Shown here: positions 7,536 through 16,723 of the stretch, piece by piece
How positions within the stretch are numbered: position 1 is the first letter of the stretch
Layout of the letters: every line of letters begins with the position of its first letter
DNA from: Bordetella parapertussis
GTDB taxonomy: Bacteria > Pseudomonadota > Gammaproteobacteria > Burkholderiales > SG8-41
Length of the DNA stretch: 44,846 nt
Direction: 5' to 3'
Assembly: GCA_945901405.1 (NCBI GenBank)
Contig: CAMDLH010000030.1
Coordinates: forward strand, 1 to 44,846
Notes under the pieces: generated by a model
What the model was told of the DNA's origin: nothing
Databases searched by the model: none
What the model saw: only the letters and a program-made list of their open reading frames with translations
Made by a program: the position numbers and the translations under genes

Positions 7536-8879
7536 TTAACGCGGACGTGTTGCCGCGCGTGCGCCGCCGCCGCGTGCTTCGTTCCAGCGGCTATTACCAC
7601 GAGAATCACCGCGCGACTCGTTGCTCCAGCGGCTGGCGCCGGCGGGTGCGCCGGTGCGCGCGCCGTTGCGTTCATTGCCGCCACGTCCACGCACATCGGG
7701 CTTGCGGCGCGGGCCGGGCGAATGATGACTGCGCAACGGCAGCTTCGGCTCGAGACCCGCCACTACGTGCGCGGCGATGGCGTGGCCGGTGTAACGCTCG
7801 ATCTGTTTCAGTTCACGTCCGTCTTCCGGGCCGGCGAATGAAATCGCGATGCCCGCCGCGCCCGCGCGGCCGGTGCGGCCGATACGGTGCACGTAGTCTT
7901 CGGCGACTTTCGGCAGATCGTAATTGATGACATGCGAAATCGTGGTGACATCGATGCCGCGCGCGGCGACATCGGTGGCGACCAGCACGCGCACATTGCC
8001 GCTGCGCAGCCGCGTCAACGTGCGATTGCGCTGATTCTGGTTCATGTTGCCGTGCAGTGCCGCCGCGGAGTGGCCGTCGTCGGTGAGACGCAACGCGAGA
8101 CGATCCGCGCCGCGCTTGGTGGCGGTGAACACGATGACCTGGTTGATATCCGCGTCACGCAGTAGATGGTCAAGCAGACGCGACTTGTGGCCGCCGTCAT
8201 CGACATGATGCAGACGTTGTTCGATATTGACGTGACGCTCGCGTTGCGCGGCGACTTCGATCAGCATCGGATCGCGCAGCAGGCGTTTGCCCAGTTGCGC
8301 AATGCCACCGTCGAGTGTCGCCGAGAACATCAGCGTCTGGCGCGTGGCGGGTGTCGCCGCGGCGATGCTTTCCACCGGCTTGATGAAGCCCATGTCGAGC
8401 ATGCGGTCGGCTTCGTCGAGCACCAGCATTTCAAGGCGCGAGAAATCAACCTTGCCCTGCTGCATGAAGTCGATCAAGCGGCCCGGTGTTGCAACGAGGA
8501 TGTCGAGCGGCTGCTCAAGCAGACGGCGTTGCTTGAGATAAGGCATGCCGCCCAGCACGGTGCCGGTGCGCATGCGGCGCAAAAATTTGCAGTATTTATC
8601 AACGGCGGCGGTGACTTGCAGCGCGAGTTCGCGCGTCGGGGTCAGCACCAGCACGCGCGGACCGCGGCCCGGTTTCGCGGGCGCTTCGGCAAGCTTTTGC
8701 AGCGCGGGCAACACGAACGCGGCGGTCTTGCCCGTGCCAGTGGGCGCGGAAACCATCAGGTCGCGGCCTGCGATCGCTTCGGGGATCGCCTTGGCTTGCA
8801 CGGGCGTGGGTACGGTATATCCGGCGGCAGTCAGCGCTTGCAGGATGGCGGGATTCAGATTCAATAGATCAAAGGACAT
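7536..8879 (-). CDS. DEAD-box ATP-dependent RNA helicase, RhlE-like
   Basis: This 447-residue RNA helicase would unwind RNA duplexes in ribosome assembly or mRNA turnover. The Q motif region is PTPVQAKAIP (about 24-33). Walker A is APTGTGKT (45-52), motif Ia PTRELALQ (81-88), motif Ib TPGR (131-134), DEAD (155-158) and SAT (186-188). The second RecA domain has VLVATDVAARGID and HRIGRTGRAG. After about residue 380 comes a basic, low-complexity tail rich in Arg, Gly, Asn and Ser, typical of RNA-binding tails of RhlE/SrmB-type enzymes. It is divergent from typA across a 384-base gap. The subfamily assignment is less certain than the DEAD-box identity. Confidence 0.93.
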   Translation of the reverse strand: MSFDLLNLNPAILQALTAAGYTVPTPVQAKAIPEAIAGRDLMVSAPTGTGKTAAFVLPALQKLAEAPAKPGRGPRVLVLTPTRELALQVTAAVDKYCKFLRRMRTGTVLGGMPYLKQRRLLEQPLDILVATPGRLIDFMQQGKVDFSRLEMLVLDEADRMLDMGFIKPVESIAAATPATRQTLMFSATLDGGIAQLGKRLLRDPMLIEVAAQRERHVNIEQRLHHVDDGGHKSRLLDHLLRDADINQVIVFTATKRGADRLALRLTDDGHSAAALHGNMNQNQRNRTLTRLRSGNVRVLVATDVAARGIDVTTISHVINYDLPKVAEDYVHRIGRTGRAGAAGIAISFAGPEDGRELKQIERYTGHAIAAHVVAGLEPKLPLRSHHSPGPRRKPDVRGRGGNERNGARTGAPAGASRWSNESRGDSRGNSRWNEARGGGARAATRPR

Positions 8880-9263
8880 CGTTTACCTTCACAATAGGCA
8901 ATGCAAAAAAAGCAAAACGCGCAAGGCAGAATGGCGTCCCGATATGGAGGAACGCAGAGACGTGACTCACGCACGGGTTGTCGCTAACCGTGCAGAGAGC
9001 AGCTCTTGGGAACCAGCTGAAATCAGAAGGGGGTCAGGGACAGGGTGGAACTAAACCTCTGTGCTTTATCGCCGCCGACTGGGCCGGGACTGGCTTGAAA
9101 GCGCGAGGACTATACCTGTAACGCGCCAAAATTGCGAGCTTTTTTTGCAGCGCATCAATTTATGCCGTTTTCTGCTATCAACGGCAGGTTTTATTGTAAA
9201 TTCAATCATGTAGAACACCCGCCATGCTACAATCGCGCCCTTTTTGAAAGTCGGGCCAAAGCC
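8880..9263. other. Divergent intergenic region between helicase and typA
   Basis: 384 bases with no convincing gene. It should hold the outward promoters of both flanking genes. An extended -10 facing typA is listed separately. The short open frames here lack ribosome binding sites and resemblance to known proteins. Confidence 0.6.
9225..9233 (+). promoter_or_regulatory. Probable extended -10 promoter element for typA
   Basis: TGCTACAAT is an extended -10 (TGN followed by TACAAT), 31 bases before the typA ATG. No good -35 is seen at 16-18 bases, which fits an extended -10 promoter. The predicted transcript would have a leader of about 25 bases. Confidence 0.5.
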
Positions 9264-11081
9264 ATGCGTGCAATACGAAATATCGCCATTATCGCCCACG
9301 TTGATCACGGTAAAACCACGCTGGTCGACAAGCTCCTGCGTCAGTCAGGCACTTTTGCGGCGCACCAACACATCGAAGAACGTGTGATGGACAGCAACGA
9401 CATCGAAAAAGAGCGCGGCATCACCATCCTCGCCAAGTACTGCGCCGTCACCTGGCAGGGCTCGCACATCAACATCGTCGATACCCCCGGCCATGCGGAT
9501 TTCGGCGGCGAAGTCGAGCGCGTGTTGTCGATGGTCGATAGCGTGTTATTGCTGGTGGATGCGGTCGAAGGCCCGATGCCGCAAACGCGTTTCGTCACGC
9601 GCAAGGCGCTGGCGCTAGGCTTGAAACCCATCGTAGTGGTCAATAAAGTAGACCGGCCCGGCGCGCGTCCCGACTGGGTGGTGGATCACACCTTTGATTT
9701 GTTCGACAAACTGGGCGCGACCGAAGAGCAGCTTGATTTCCCCATCGTCTACGCCTCCGCGTTGGAGGGCTGGGCGACCACCGATCTCGACAAAAAGAGC
9801 GACGACCTGGCGCCGCTGTTTCAGGCGATCCTCGATAACGTACCCGTGCGCGCCGACGATCCGGACGGCCCGCTGCAACTGCAAATCTGCTCGCTCGATT
9901 ATTCGAGCTACGTCGGGCGTATCGGCATCGGCCGTATCACGCGCGGACGTATCCGCCCCGGTCAGCAGGTGATGGTCATGCGCGGCCCGGAAGATGCCGC
10001 GCCCAAACTTGCGAAAGTGGGGCAATTACTTGTTTTTAAAGGACTAGATAGAACGATGGCGGAAGAGGCGCAAGCCGGCGACATCGTGCTGGTCAACGGC
10101 ATCGAAGAAGTCGGCATCGGCGTCACTATCACCGACGTTGAAAACGCAGAGGCCCTGCCGCTGCTGAAAGTGGACGAGCCCACGCTGACGATGAATTTTC
10201 AGGTCAATACCTCGCCGCTCGCGGGCAAGGAAGGCAAATACGTCACCAGCCGCCAGATCCGCGAACGTCTTCAACGCGAGCTCATGGGTAACGTCGCGCT
10301 CAAAGTGGCGGAGACCGCCGACGCCGACATCTTTGAAGTATCGGGGCGCGGCGAACTGCATCTGACGATTCTGCTGGAAAACATGCGCCGCGAAGGCTAC
10401 GAGCTCGCGGTGTCGCGTCCGCGCGTGATCATCAAGGAAGTGAATGGTCAAAAGCACGAGCCGTACGAAATGCTCACCGTCGATTGCGAGGACGCCAATC
10501 AAGGCGCGGTGATGGAAGCGCTGGGCATGCGTAAGGGCGATCTGCAGGACATGCAATCCGACGGCAAGGGCCGCACGCGTCTGGACTACCGTATCCCCGC
10601 GCGCGGGCTGATCGGCTTTCAATCGGAATTTCTCACCATGACGCGCGGCACCGGACTCATGAGCCATGTGTTCGACGACTACGGCCCGATGAAACCCGAC
10701 ATGGATGAACGCCGCAACGGCGTGCTGATCTCTGCCGAGAACGGCCCGGCGGTCGCCTACGCGCTGTGGAAGTTGCAGGAGCGCGGCAAAATGTTCGCCA
10801 GCCCCGGCGATCCGCTGTACGAAGGCATTGTCATCGGTGTTCATAACCGCGACAACGACCTGGTGGTCAATCCGATCAAGGGCAAACAGTTGACCAACGT
10901 GCGCTCCTCGGGCACCGATGAAGCCGTGCGTCTCACGCCGCCGATACAAGTGACGCTCGAATCCGCGATTGAATTCATCGCGGATGATGAGTTGGTGGAA
11001 ATCACGCCCAAGTCGATCCGCATCCGCAAGCGCTTTTTGCTGGAGCATGAGAGGAAGCGCGCCTCGCGCGCGGCAGCGTAA
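9264..11081 (+). CDS. typA: Ribosome-associated GTPase TypA/BipA
   Basis: A translational GTPase of 605 aa, the usual TypA length, acting in 50S subunit assembly and stress or cold adaptation. The G1 motif [10 protein letters not shown] is at residues 10-19. ERGITI (switch region), [14 protein letters not shown] (G3), [13 protein letters not shown] (G4) and the EF-G-like domains with [32 protein letters not shown] segments follow. The C-terminal domain has [11 protein letters not shown] and [11 protein letters not shown]. The open frame continues upstream to 9132, but homology begins at the ATG at 9264, directly after the promoter-like element. Residues about 254-260 (QLLVFKG) are encoded by a copy of the dispersed AT-rich motif, and codon use switches abruptly there. 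Confidence 0.97.
   Translation: MRAIRNIAIIAHVDHGKTTLVDKLLRQSGTFAAHQHIEERVMDSNDIEKERGITILAKYCAVTWQGSHINIVDTPGHADFGGEVERVLSMVDSVLLLVDAVEGPMPQTRFVTRKALALGLKPIVVVNKVDRPGARPDWVVDHTFDLFDKLGATEEQLDFPIVYASALEGWATTDLDKKSDDLAPLFQAILDNVPVRADDPDGPLQLQICSLDYSSYVGRIGIGRITRGRIRPGQQVMVMRGPEDAAPKLAKVGQLLVFKGLDRTMAEEAQAGDIVLVNGIEEVGIGVTITDVENAEALPLLKVDEPTLTMNFQVNTSPLAGKEGKYVTSRQIRERLQRELMGNVALKVAETADADIFEVSGRGELHLTILLENMRREGYELAVSRPRVIIKEVNGQKHEPYEMLTVDCEDANQGAVMEALGMRKGDLQDMQSDGKGRTRLDYRIPARGLIGFQSEFLTMTRGTGLMSHVFDDYGPMKPDMDERRNGVLISAENGPAVAYALWKLQERGKMFASPGDPLYEGIVIGVHNRDNDLVVNPIKGKQLTNVRSSGTDEAVRLTPPIQVTLESAIEFIADDELVEITPKSIRIRKRFLLEHERKRASRAAA
10023..10040 (-). repeat. Dispersed AT-rich motif, copy G, inside typA
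   Basis: On the minus strand TTTAAAAACAAGTAATTG, identical to the core over its first eleven bases and with three mismatches after that. On the plus strand it supplies codons CAA TTA CTT GTT TTT AAA of typA. The AT-rich stretch continues for about five more codons (GGA CTA GAT AGA). The flanking codons are strongly GC-ending. Confidence 0.55.
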
Positions 11082-11177
11082 TTCATCGCATGACGCGCGG
11101 CCCCGAACACGCCGCCGCGGCGGATTTGAGGTATGATTTGCACACCTGCGAATTCCCTCAAAACGACAGCGAATAAC

Positions 11178-11516
11178 ATGGAAATCAGCACCGCCTCGTT
11201 CGACATTGTCACGGCTGTTACCGTCAAGGGCCGTGTTGACAGCACCACCGCCGACAAGCTGCGTGACACTCTTTCCGGCATCATCCAGTCGGGCGCCGCG
11301 CGCCTGGTAATCGACCTTAAGGATGTCGCCTACATCAGCAGCGCCGGTTTTCGCACGCTGCTCATCACCGCGCGTTCGGTGGAGCAGGCCAAGGGCAAAC
11401 TTGCCCTGTGCGGCGTGGGCGGCGAAGTCAAGCGCCTGTTCGACATTGCTTCGTTCACGGAACTGTTCACCATACTGCCCAATCGCGACGACGCCGTGGC
11501 GGCGGCGCGCGCGTAG
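11178..11516 (+). CDS. STAS-domain anti-sigma-factor-antagonist-like protein
   Basis: A single STAS domain of 112 aa of SpoIIAA/RsbV type. In partner switching such proteins bind an RsbW-type kinase when unphosphorylated and are released when phosphorylated. LVIDLKDVAYISSAGFRTLL (43-62) is the signature; Ser55 in ISSAGF aligns with the serine normally phosphorylated. The start at 11178 rather than the in-frame 11133 fits the domain edge and lies about 40 bases after a TATGAT -10-like element (11132-11137). It is followed after 45 bases by the NCS2 permease with an RsbW-like tail, and further on by a Ser/Thr kinase and a PP2C phosphatase. The natural inference is that those proteins control its phosphorylation. 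Confidence 0.9.
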   Translation: MEISTASFDIVTAVTVKGRVDSTTADKLRDTLSGIIQSGAARLVIDLKDVAYISSAGFRTLLITARSVEQAKGKLALCGVGGEVKRLFDIASFTELFTILPNRDDAVAAARA

Positions 11517-11561
11517 CCGCTTACAGCAGCCCGCCCGCGCTTCACACTAAGCGCATACCCC

Positions 11562-13262
11562 GTGAAGCGCCCCGCCGACCTCATCTACGGCGTAGATGAA
11601 AAGCCGCCGCTGGCGGTCACGGTTTTCAACGGCATCCAGCATGTCGGCGTAATTGCAATCAACCTGATTTATCCGCTGGTGATTTTCAAGCTGGCGGGCG
11701 TGTCCGTTACAGCCACCATCGAGCTGCTGTCGGTGGGGCTGGTTGTGCTGGGTATCGGCGCGTTTTTACAGTCCTCGCGCGCGAGCCCGGCGGGCTGCGG
11801 CTTCATGTGCCCCAGCACGCCCACCGCGACTTATTTCAGCGCCTCGGTATTGGCGGTAAAAGCCGGCGGCCTGCCGCTGTTGTTCGGCATGACGTTGTTC
11901 GCCGGTTTGCTCGAAGCCGTGATATCGCGCGCGCTGTCACGGCTGCGCGCGTTTTTGCCGACCGAGCTCTCCGGCTTGGTGGTATTCATGATCGGCATCA
12001 CCGCCGGCATGGCTGGCGTAGGCATGATGTTCGGCACGGATGCGCCGGCGGTGCACGGCGAGGAATGGCTGGTCGCGAGCCTCACCCTGGGTGTCATGGT
12101 CGCGCTCAACGTCTGGGGCAAGGGCGCGGCAAAAATGTTGTGCGCGCTGATCGGTCTGGCCGCGGGCTACGCCGCCGCGGGCATGCTGGGCCTGTTAGAT
12201 GCGGCGCAGAGCGCAAGCCTCGCGGCCGCACCGTGGATCGCGTTACCCACGTTAAAGCATGCGAGCTGGTCGTTCGACATCACCATTGCCGCGGCCTTCG
12301 CCATCGCAAGCCTGGCCGCCGCGATGAAAGCCGCGGGCACCATCACCATGTGCCAGCGCATGAACGACGCCGACTGGGTGCGCCCCGAACCGCGCTCGGT
12401 TTCGCGCGGCGTGCTTGGTGACGGCATCACCACCGCGCTGGCGGGTTTGGCGGGCGGTGTCGGTACCAACACCGCAACGCCCTCGGTGGGTGTGGCAGCC
12501 GCCACCGGCATCGCCAGCCGCCACGTCGCCTACGCCGTGGGCATGATTTTTATCGGGCTTGGTTTTCTGCCCAAGGTGGCGGCAACACTTGCCATCATGC
12601 CGCGCGCGGTGATGGCCGCGGGCTTGTTGTTCGCCGCGTGTTTCATTCTCATCAACGGCTTGCAGGTGATGACTTCACGCCTGCTCGACATCCGCCGCAC
12701 GCTCACCATCGGACTGGCGATCGTCGCTGGCATGGCAGTCGATATTTTCCCAGCCATCGCAAAAGGCGCGCCGGAGGCAGTTGCCCCCCTGGTGGGGTCG
12801 TCGCTGGCGTTCGCGACCGTGATTGCGCTCACATTGAACCTGTTGTTTCGCATCGGCGTCAAGAAAACCGTGACGCTGAAAGTGGAACGCGATTCGGCGG
12901 GCAGCGTCAACATCAGCGACTTTCTGCGCGAGAACGGCGCGAAATGGGGCGCGCGGCCGGAGATCATCGCGCGCGCGAGTTTCGCCGCCAATCAACTGAT
13001 CGAGGCCGTGGCGGAAAACTGCTGGACCGCCGGGCCGCTGACGCTGGAAGCGAGCTTCGATGAATTCAATCTAATCGTACATGCAAGCTATCCCGGCACG
13101 CAAATGACGTTCCCCGAAAAACGCCCGGCCAACAGCGAAATTATCGAGTCGAAAGACGGCATGGCGCGTCTGGCCGGGTTCATGTTGCGCCACAACGCCG
13201 ACCGCATCCGCTCCGAATCGCGCGGCGAACACGCGCACATTTGGTTTAATTTTGATCACTGA
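11562..13262 (+). CDS. NCS2 xanthine/uracil permease-like protein with C-terminal RsbW-like ATPase domain
   Basis: A 566-residue protein. Residues about 1-430 are an NCS2/SLC23 nucleobase-type transporter with many hydrophobic segments. The entry motif is PPLAVTVFNGIQHV, and GLAGGVGTNTATPSVGVAAATGIASRHVA carries the family NxxTxS-like signature. Residues about 433-566 are soluble. The motif EAVAEN (481-486), the DEFNLIVHASYPG strand-turn and the closing MARLAGFMLRHNADRIRSES-type segment resemble the N-box and later elements of RsbW/SpoIIAB-type GHKL ATPases, in a degenerate form. The glycine-rich lid motifs are weak, so kinase activity is uncertain. The start is GTG at 11562. Directly after a STAS antagonist gene, this suggests a transporter or receptor that sequesters or phosphorylates the STAS protein. 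Substrate unknown. Confidence 0.8.
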   Translation: MKRPADLIYGVDEKPPLAVTVFNGIQHVGVIAINLIYPLVIFKLAGVSVTATIELLSVGLVVLGIGAFLQSSRASPAGCGFMCPSTPTATYFSASVLAVKAGGLPLLFGMTLFAGLLEAVISRALSRLRAFLPTELSGLVVFMIGITAGMAGVGMMFGTDAPAVHGEEWLVASLTLGVMVALNVWGKGAAKMLCALIGLAAGYAAAGMLGLLDAAQSASLAAAPWIALPTLKHASWSFDITIAAAFAIASLAAAMKAAGTITMCQRMNDADWVRPEPRSVSRGVLGDGITTALAGLAGGVGTNTATPSVGVAAATGIASRHVAYAVGMIFIGLGFLPKVAATLAIMPRAVMAAGLLFAACFILINGLQVMTSRLLDIRRTLTIGLAIVAGMAVDIFPAIAKGAPEAVAPLVGSSLAFATVIALTLNLLFRIGVKKTVTLKVERDSAGSVNISDFLRENGAKWGARPEIIARASFAANQLIEAVAENCWTAGPLTLEASFDEFNLIVHASYPGTQMTFPEKRPANSEIIESKDGMARLAGFMLRHNADRIRSESRGEHAHIWFNFDH

Positions 13263-13342
13263 TTTACGGTCGCGCCGGTGATGACAAAACCGCCAAAATT
13301 GCCGCATACTCCGCATCCACGATACAAGAATACAAACCGCTG

Positions 13343-15130
13343 ATGCCCAACCACAAACCCGCCGCCACGCCGGAATCCGGCGCCACGATTATCAGCACCC
13401 GCGGCAAGGATGACGCCACGATCCTCGCCAGCCAGACCTCACTCGGCCATTCGCTGCCGGGGCGCGCGGTCGGCGGGGTTGCCGTCGGCCTTGAGACGGT
13501 GCCGGCGCGCGAGGTGGGCCGCTACCAGATCCTCGCCAAGCTGGGCGAAGGCGCGATGGCCACCGTCTACAAGGCGTTCGATCCCAGCATCAACCGCCCG
13601 CTGGTGATCAAGTTCCTGCACGCCAATATGTGCGCCACCGAGGAGTACCGCCAGCGCTTTTTGCGCGAGGCCAAGGCCGCGGGCATGCTGGCGCACCCGA
13701 ATATCGTCACCATTTTCGACGTGGGCGAGATCGAGAGCCGCCCCTACATCGCGATGGAGTTGCTCGACGGCGGCCCGCTCGACGAGATGATTCCGAAGAG
13801 CACGGAGTTGCCGCTGCGCGACGCGCTGGTGCTCGCCATCCAGATCGCCAACGCGCTCGACTACGCGCACAGCAAGGGAATTTTCCACCGCGACGTGAAG
13901 CCGGCGAACATCATTCGCCTGTCCGGCGGCAAAACCATCAAGCTGGTTGATTTCGGCATCGCGCATGTCGCCGCGGGCGATTCGATGGATGCCACCAGCG
14001 CGGGCACCATCATGGGCACGCCGCACTACATGTCGCCGGAGCAGGCGCGCGGCGAAAAAATCGACGCGCGCTCCGACTTGTGGGCGGTGGGTGTCATCCT
14101 CTATCAACTGCTCACCGGGAAGCGGCCATTTAACGCGGAAAGCATCGCAACACTGTTGCTGCGCATCACGCAGGACGCGCCCCAGCCCATCGGCGAGTTA
14201 CGCGCGGAAATTCCGGCGAGCCTGCGGCGCGTGATCGCGCGTTGCCTGAACAAGCAGCCCGACAAACGCTTCCAGAGCGGCGCTGAACTTTCCGAGGCGC
14301 TCACGCGCGTGCTGCAACAGGTCGACCCGGCGCAGGGTACGGGCCGCTCCAAGCGCCGCGGCTTGCAACTGAAGACCAGGCTCGCGCTCGCCATGGCCGC
14401 GATCGTGGTGGTGACGATGACGGTGACCTCGCTGTATGTCACGCACCGGCAGTATCAGGCGATGCTGACCCAGACTATCGATCAGGGCGCGTCGCTGGCG
14501 AAACTGATCGCGGTGGAAAACGCGCACCAGACCTTGTCCGAGGACTGGGTGGGCATCGACGTGTCGGTGCAGGCCATCGCGAAAGCGCTGGATGCGCGCG
14601 GCCTGTCGCTGATGGACATCAAGAATACGGTGCGCGTGAGTACCGATGCCGCGGCCGTCGGCAAACCGCATCAGGCGATCAGCGGTGAGCCAATCAACGC
14701 GCGCGACGCATCGGTGGCGGTGTTGCGCTTGCGGCAAGATGGAAACCTGACGTTTGCGTTTACCGCGCCGGTGAAATTTCAGAATCGTGAAATCGGCAAG
14801 GTGCAACTGCTGCTGCCCGAGGAAGGCCTGGCGGCCGTGGTGCGCGAAAGCTGGTGGCTGATGGCGTTGCTGGTGGTGGTGACCGCGGTCACCGCGACGC
14901 TGGCCACGTATCTGTTGCTCGACCGCTACGCCAAGCCGCTGCGCATGCTCGGCGATTCGCTCGACGAGATACGCGACGGCCGCTACGACTGCCGCATTGA
15001 AGAGACGCGCAGCGATGAAATCGGCGACCTTTACGACAGCTTCAACGGCATGGCGGCGAGCCTTGAGCAAAACACCGCCACTACCGCCGCGCGGAACGAA
15101 TCCACCCCGCAAGCAGGAACCACTGCATAG
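13343..15130 (+). CDS. Transmembrane Ser/Thr protein kinase with periplasmic sensor and C-terminal HAMP
   Basis: A Hanks-type kinase of 595 aa. Kinase domain, residues about 60-323: glycine loop LGEGAMATVYKA (67-78), Lys90, Glu109, HRDVKPANI with Asp184 and Asn189, DFG (203-205) and GTPHYMSPEQ (225-234). All catalytic residues are present. A first membrane segment (about 345-367) is followed by a 135-residue extracytoplasmic domain. A second membrane segment (about 505-526) leads into a HAMP domain (about 527-578, RYAKPLRML...DEIGDLYDSFNGMAASLEQN). The chain then ends, so HAMP has no downstream output domain, an unusual arrangement. It is co-oriented with the STAS and permease genes upstream and the deacetylase gene 15 bases downstream. 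Confidence 0.93.
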   Translation: MPNHKPAATPESGATIISTRGKDDATILASQTSLGHSLPGRAVGGVAVGLETVPAREVGRYQILAKLGEGAMATVYKAFDPSINRPLVIKFLHANMCATEEYRQRFLREAKAAGMLAHPNIVTIFDVGEIESRPYIAMELLDGGPLDEMIPKSTELPLRDALVLAIQIANALDYAHSKGIFHRDVKPANIIRLSGGKTIKLVDFGIAHVAAGDSMDATSAGTIMGTPHYMSPEQARGEKIDARSDLWAVGVILYQLLTGKRPFNAESIATLLLRITQDAPQPIGELRAEIPASLRRVIARCLNKQPDKRFQSGAELSEALTRVLQQVDPAQGTGRSKRRGLQLKTRLALAMAAIVVVTMTVTSLYVTHRQYQAMLTQTIDQGASLAKLIAVENAHQTLSEDWVGIDVSVQAIAKALDARGLSLMDIKNTVRVSTDAAAVGKPHQAISGEPINARDASVAVLRLRQDGNLTFAFTAPVKFQNREIGKVQLLLPEEGLAAVVRESWWLMALLVVVTAVTATLATYLLLDRYAKPLRMLGDSLDEIRDGRYDCRIEETRSDEIGDLYDSFNGMAASLEQNTATTAARNESTPQAGTTA

Positions 15131-15145
15131 CCCGTCACACAGACC

Positions 15146-16177
15146 ATGAATCTGAATCTGGCAAAAGCGTTTGCGGTGTTATTCATCGTCGCGGGCTGCG
15201 CCACGCCGCCCGCGCCGCGGTCGGAAGACCCGCCCGAACCGAAAGCGATGGAGCCGCCGGCGCCCGTGGCCGGAGTCGTCACGCGCAACGAACGTTTCGC
15301 CGTCTACATGCCGCGCGAGGGCGACACCGCCGCCACGGTCGCGCGTGAGTTTCTCGGCAGCGCCGCGCGCGCGTGGGAGATCACCGAATTCAACGGCATC
15401 ACGGACTTGTCGCCGGGCCAGGCCATTGCCGTGCCGCTGCGCCCGGTCAACGCGCTGGGCGTTTCGCCGCGCGGTTATCAAACGGTGCCGATACTGTGCT
15501 ACCACCGCATTGGGCCGCAGACAAATTTGATGATCATGCCGCGCGAGACCTTCGCCGCGCAGATGGATTATCTCGCGCGCAACAACTACAACGTGATACG
15601 GCTGGCCGACCTGCCGGACTTCATGTCGGGCAAACGCCCGCTGCCGCCGCGCGCGGTGGTGATCACCTTCGACGACGGCCACGTGTCGGCGTATCAGCAT
15701 GCCTACCCGATCCTGCGCAAACACGGCTTTCCGGCGACGTTTTTTGTCTACACCGATTTTCTCACCGGCGGCGAAGGCATGTCCTGGGCGCAAATGACCG
15801 AGATGTCGAAGTCCGGCCTCATCGATATTCAATCGCACTCGAAATCACACGCGAATTTGATCGTGCGCCTCGCGGGCGAATCCGACCAGCGCTACGCCGA
15901 GCGTATACACGCCGAACTCAGGGTGCCGCGCGAGGTGATCGAGCGCAACCTACCGGGCAAGGTCACGCATCATGCGTTTCCATACGGCGACGCCAACCAG
16001 GTGGTACTCGAGCGGCTGGTGACTACCGGTCACGAACTGGGACTCACGGTGAACCCCGGCGGCAATCCGTTCTTCTCGTATCCGCTGATGCTAAGGCGCA
16101 CGATGATTTTCGGCGGCGCTTCCCTCGAAAGCTTTCGTGCCGCGCTGCAAGTGTTCCGCGACGTGAATTTACAGTGA
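15146..16177 (+). CDS. LysM/polysaccharide deacetylase (NodB-fold) lipoprotein
   Basis: A 343-aa envelope enzyme. The lipobox IVAGC puts the lipidated Cys at residue 18. A proline-rich linker follows, then a LysM-like peptidoglycan-binding domain (about 51-98, ending LSPGQAIAVPLRP) and a NodB homology domain (about 115-330). In the latter, VPILCYHRIG opens the fold, TFDDG (174-178) supplies the base and a metal-binding Asp, and HSKSH (His231, His235) supplies the other metal ligands. Family members remove acetyl groups from peptidoglycan or exopolysaccharide, or act on amide and ester bonds of other carbohydrates. It follows the transmembrane kinase gene by 15 bases and precedes a TPR lipoprotein gene by 7, so the three are probably co-transcribed. 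Confidence 0.92.
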   Translation: MNLNLAKAFAVLFIVAGCATPPAPRSEDPPEPKAMEPPAPVAGVVTRNERFAVYMPREGDTAATVAREFLGSAARAWEITEFNGITDLSPGQAIAVPLRPVNALGVSPRGYQTVPILCYHRIGPQTNLMIMPRETFAAQMDYLARNNYNVIRLADLPDFMSGKRPLPPRAVVITFDDGHVSAYQHAYPILRKHGFPATFFVYTDFLTGGEGMSWAQMTEMSKSGLIDIQSHSKSHANLIVRLAGESDQRYAERIHAELRVPREVIERNLPGKVTHHAFPYGDANQVVLERLVTTGHELGLTVNPGGNPFFSYPLMLRRTMIFGGASLESFRAALQVFRDVNLQ

Positions 16178-16184
16178 GTCTGCG

Positions 16185-16667
16185 ATGAACGCGCGTTTGC
16201 GTTTGCGTTATCTGGCGGCGGCTTGCGTGGTTTTATCCGGCTGTGTCGCACCGCCCGCGGCCGATCCACCAACGAAATCCGCTCCCGATCCGGTTACCAG
16301 GCCCGCGCCGGCGCAGCCCTCCACCGAGGCGCTTGAAGCACACCACCGCGAACGCGCGCGCGCGCATTCATCGGCGCGTAACTGGGCCGATGCGCTGGTG
16401 CACTGGGAATTGCTTGCGCTGCTGCAACCCGATTCGCAAGAGTATCGCAACGGCGTGGCCGACACGCGCCGGCGCATCCGCGAAACCGCCGATGCTCACG
16501 CGCGCGCGGCCGAACAGGCGCAGCGTCAAGGCAATCCCGATCAGGCAACCTTGATGTACTTACGCGTGTTGAGCGTTGATCGCGACAACACCGCTGCGGC
16601 GCAGGCGCTACGCGACATTGACGCCGAACGCACGCGGCGCGCTTACCTCAATCGCCCGCCGCGGTAA
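16185..16667 (+). CDS. Small TPR-like lipoprotein
   Basis: A 160-residue protein with a signal peptide and lipobox VLSGC (Cys20), a Pro/Ala-rich linker (about 21-48), then amphipathic helices of TPR type. One repeat is ARAHSSARNWADALVHWELLALLQPDSQEYRNGVA and a second is AEQAQRQGNPDQATLMYLRVLSVDRDNTAAAQAL. Such lipoproteins serve as scaffolds for envelope enzymes. It starts 7 bases after the deacetylase gene and has the same domain logic as the convergent LysM/TPR lipoprotein at 16724-17584. Specific partner unknown. Confidence 0.85.
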   Translation: MNARLRLRYLAAACVVLSGCVAPPAADPPTKSAPDPVTRPAPAQPSTEALEAHHRERARAHSSARNWADALVHWELLALLQPDSQEYRNGVADTRRRIRETADAHARAAEQAQRQGNPDQATLMYLRVLSVDRDNTAAAQALRDIDAERTRRAYLNRPPR

Positions 16668-16680
16668 TTAAACGATATAT

Positions 16681-16706
16681 AATATCTTTTAAAAACAAAT
16701 ACTTAC
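16681..16706 (+). repeat. Dispersed AT-rich motif, copy C (exact core)
   Basis: AATATCT followed by the core TTTAAAAACAAATACTTA (16688-16705). It lies in the 56-base space between two convergent lipoprotein genes. A near-palindromic GATATATAATATC (16674-16686) adjoins it on the left. Confidence 0.85.
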
Positions 16707-16723
16707 GTTACTTCGATAGCGCG

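Noticed and set aside
9132..9263. N-terminal extension of TypA
   Set aside because: The extension crosses the promoter region and has no homology to TypA; the ATG at 9264 gives the normal protein.
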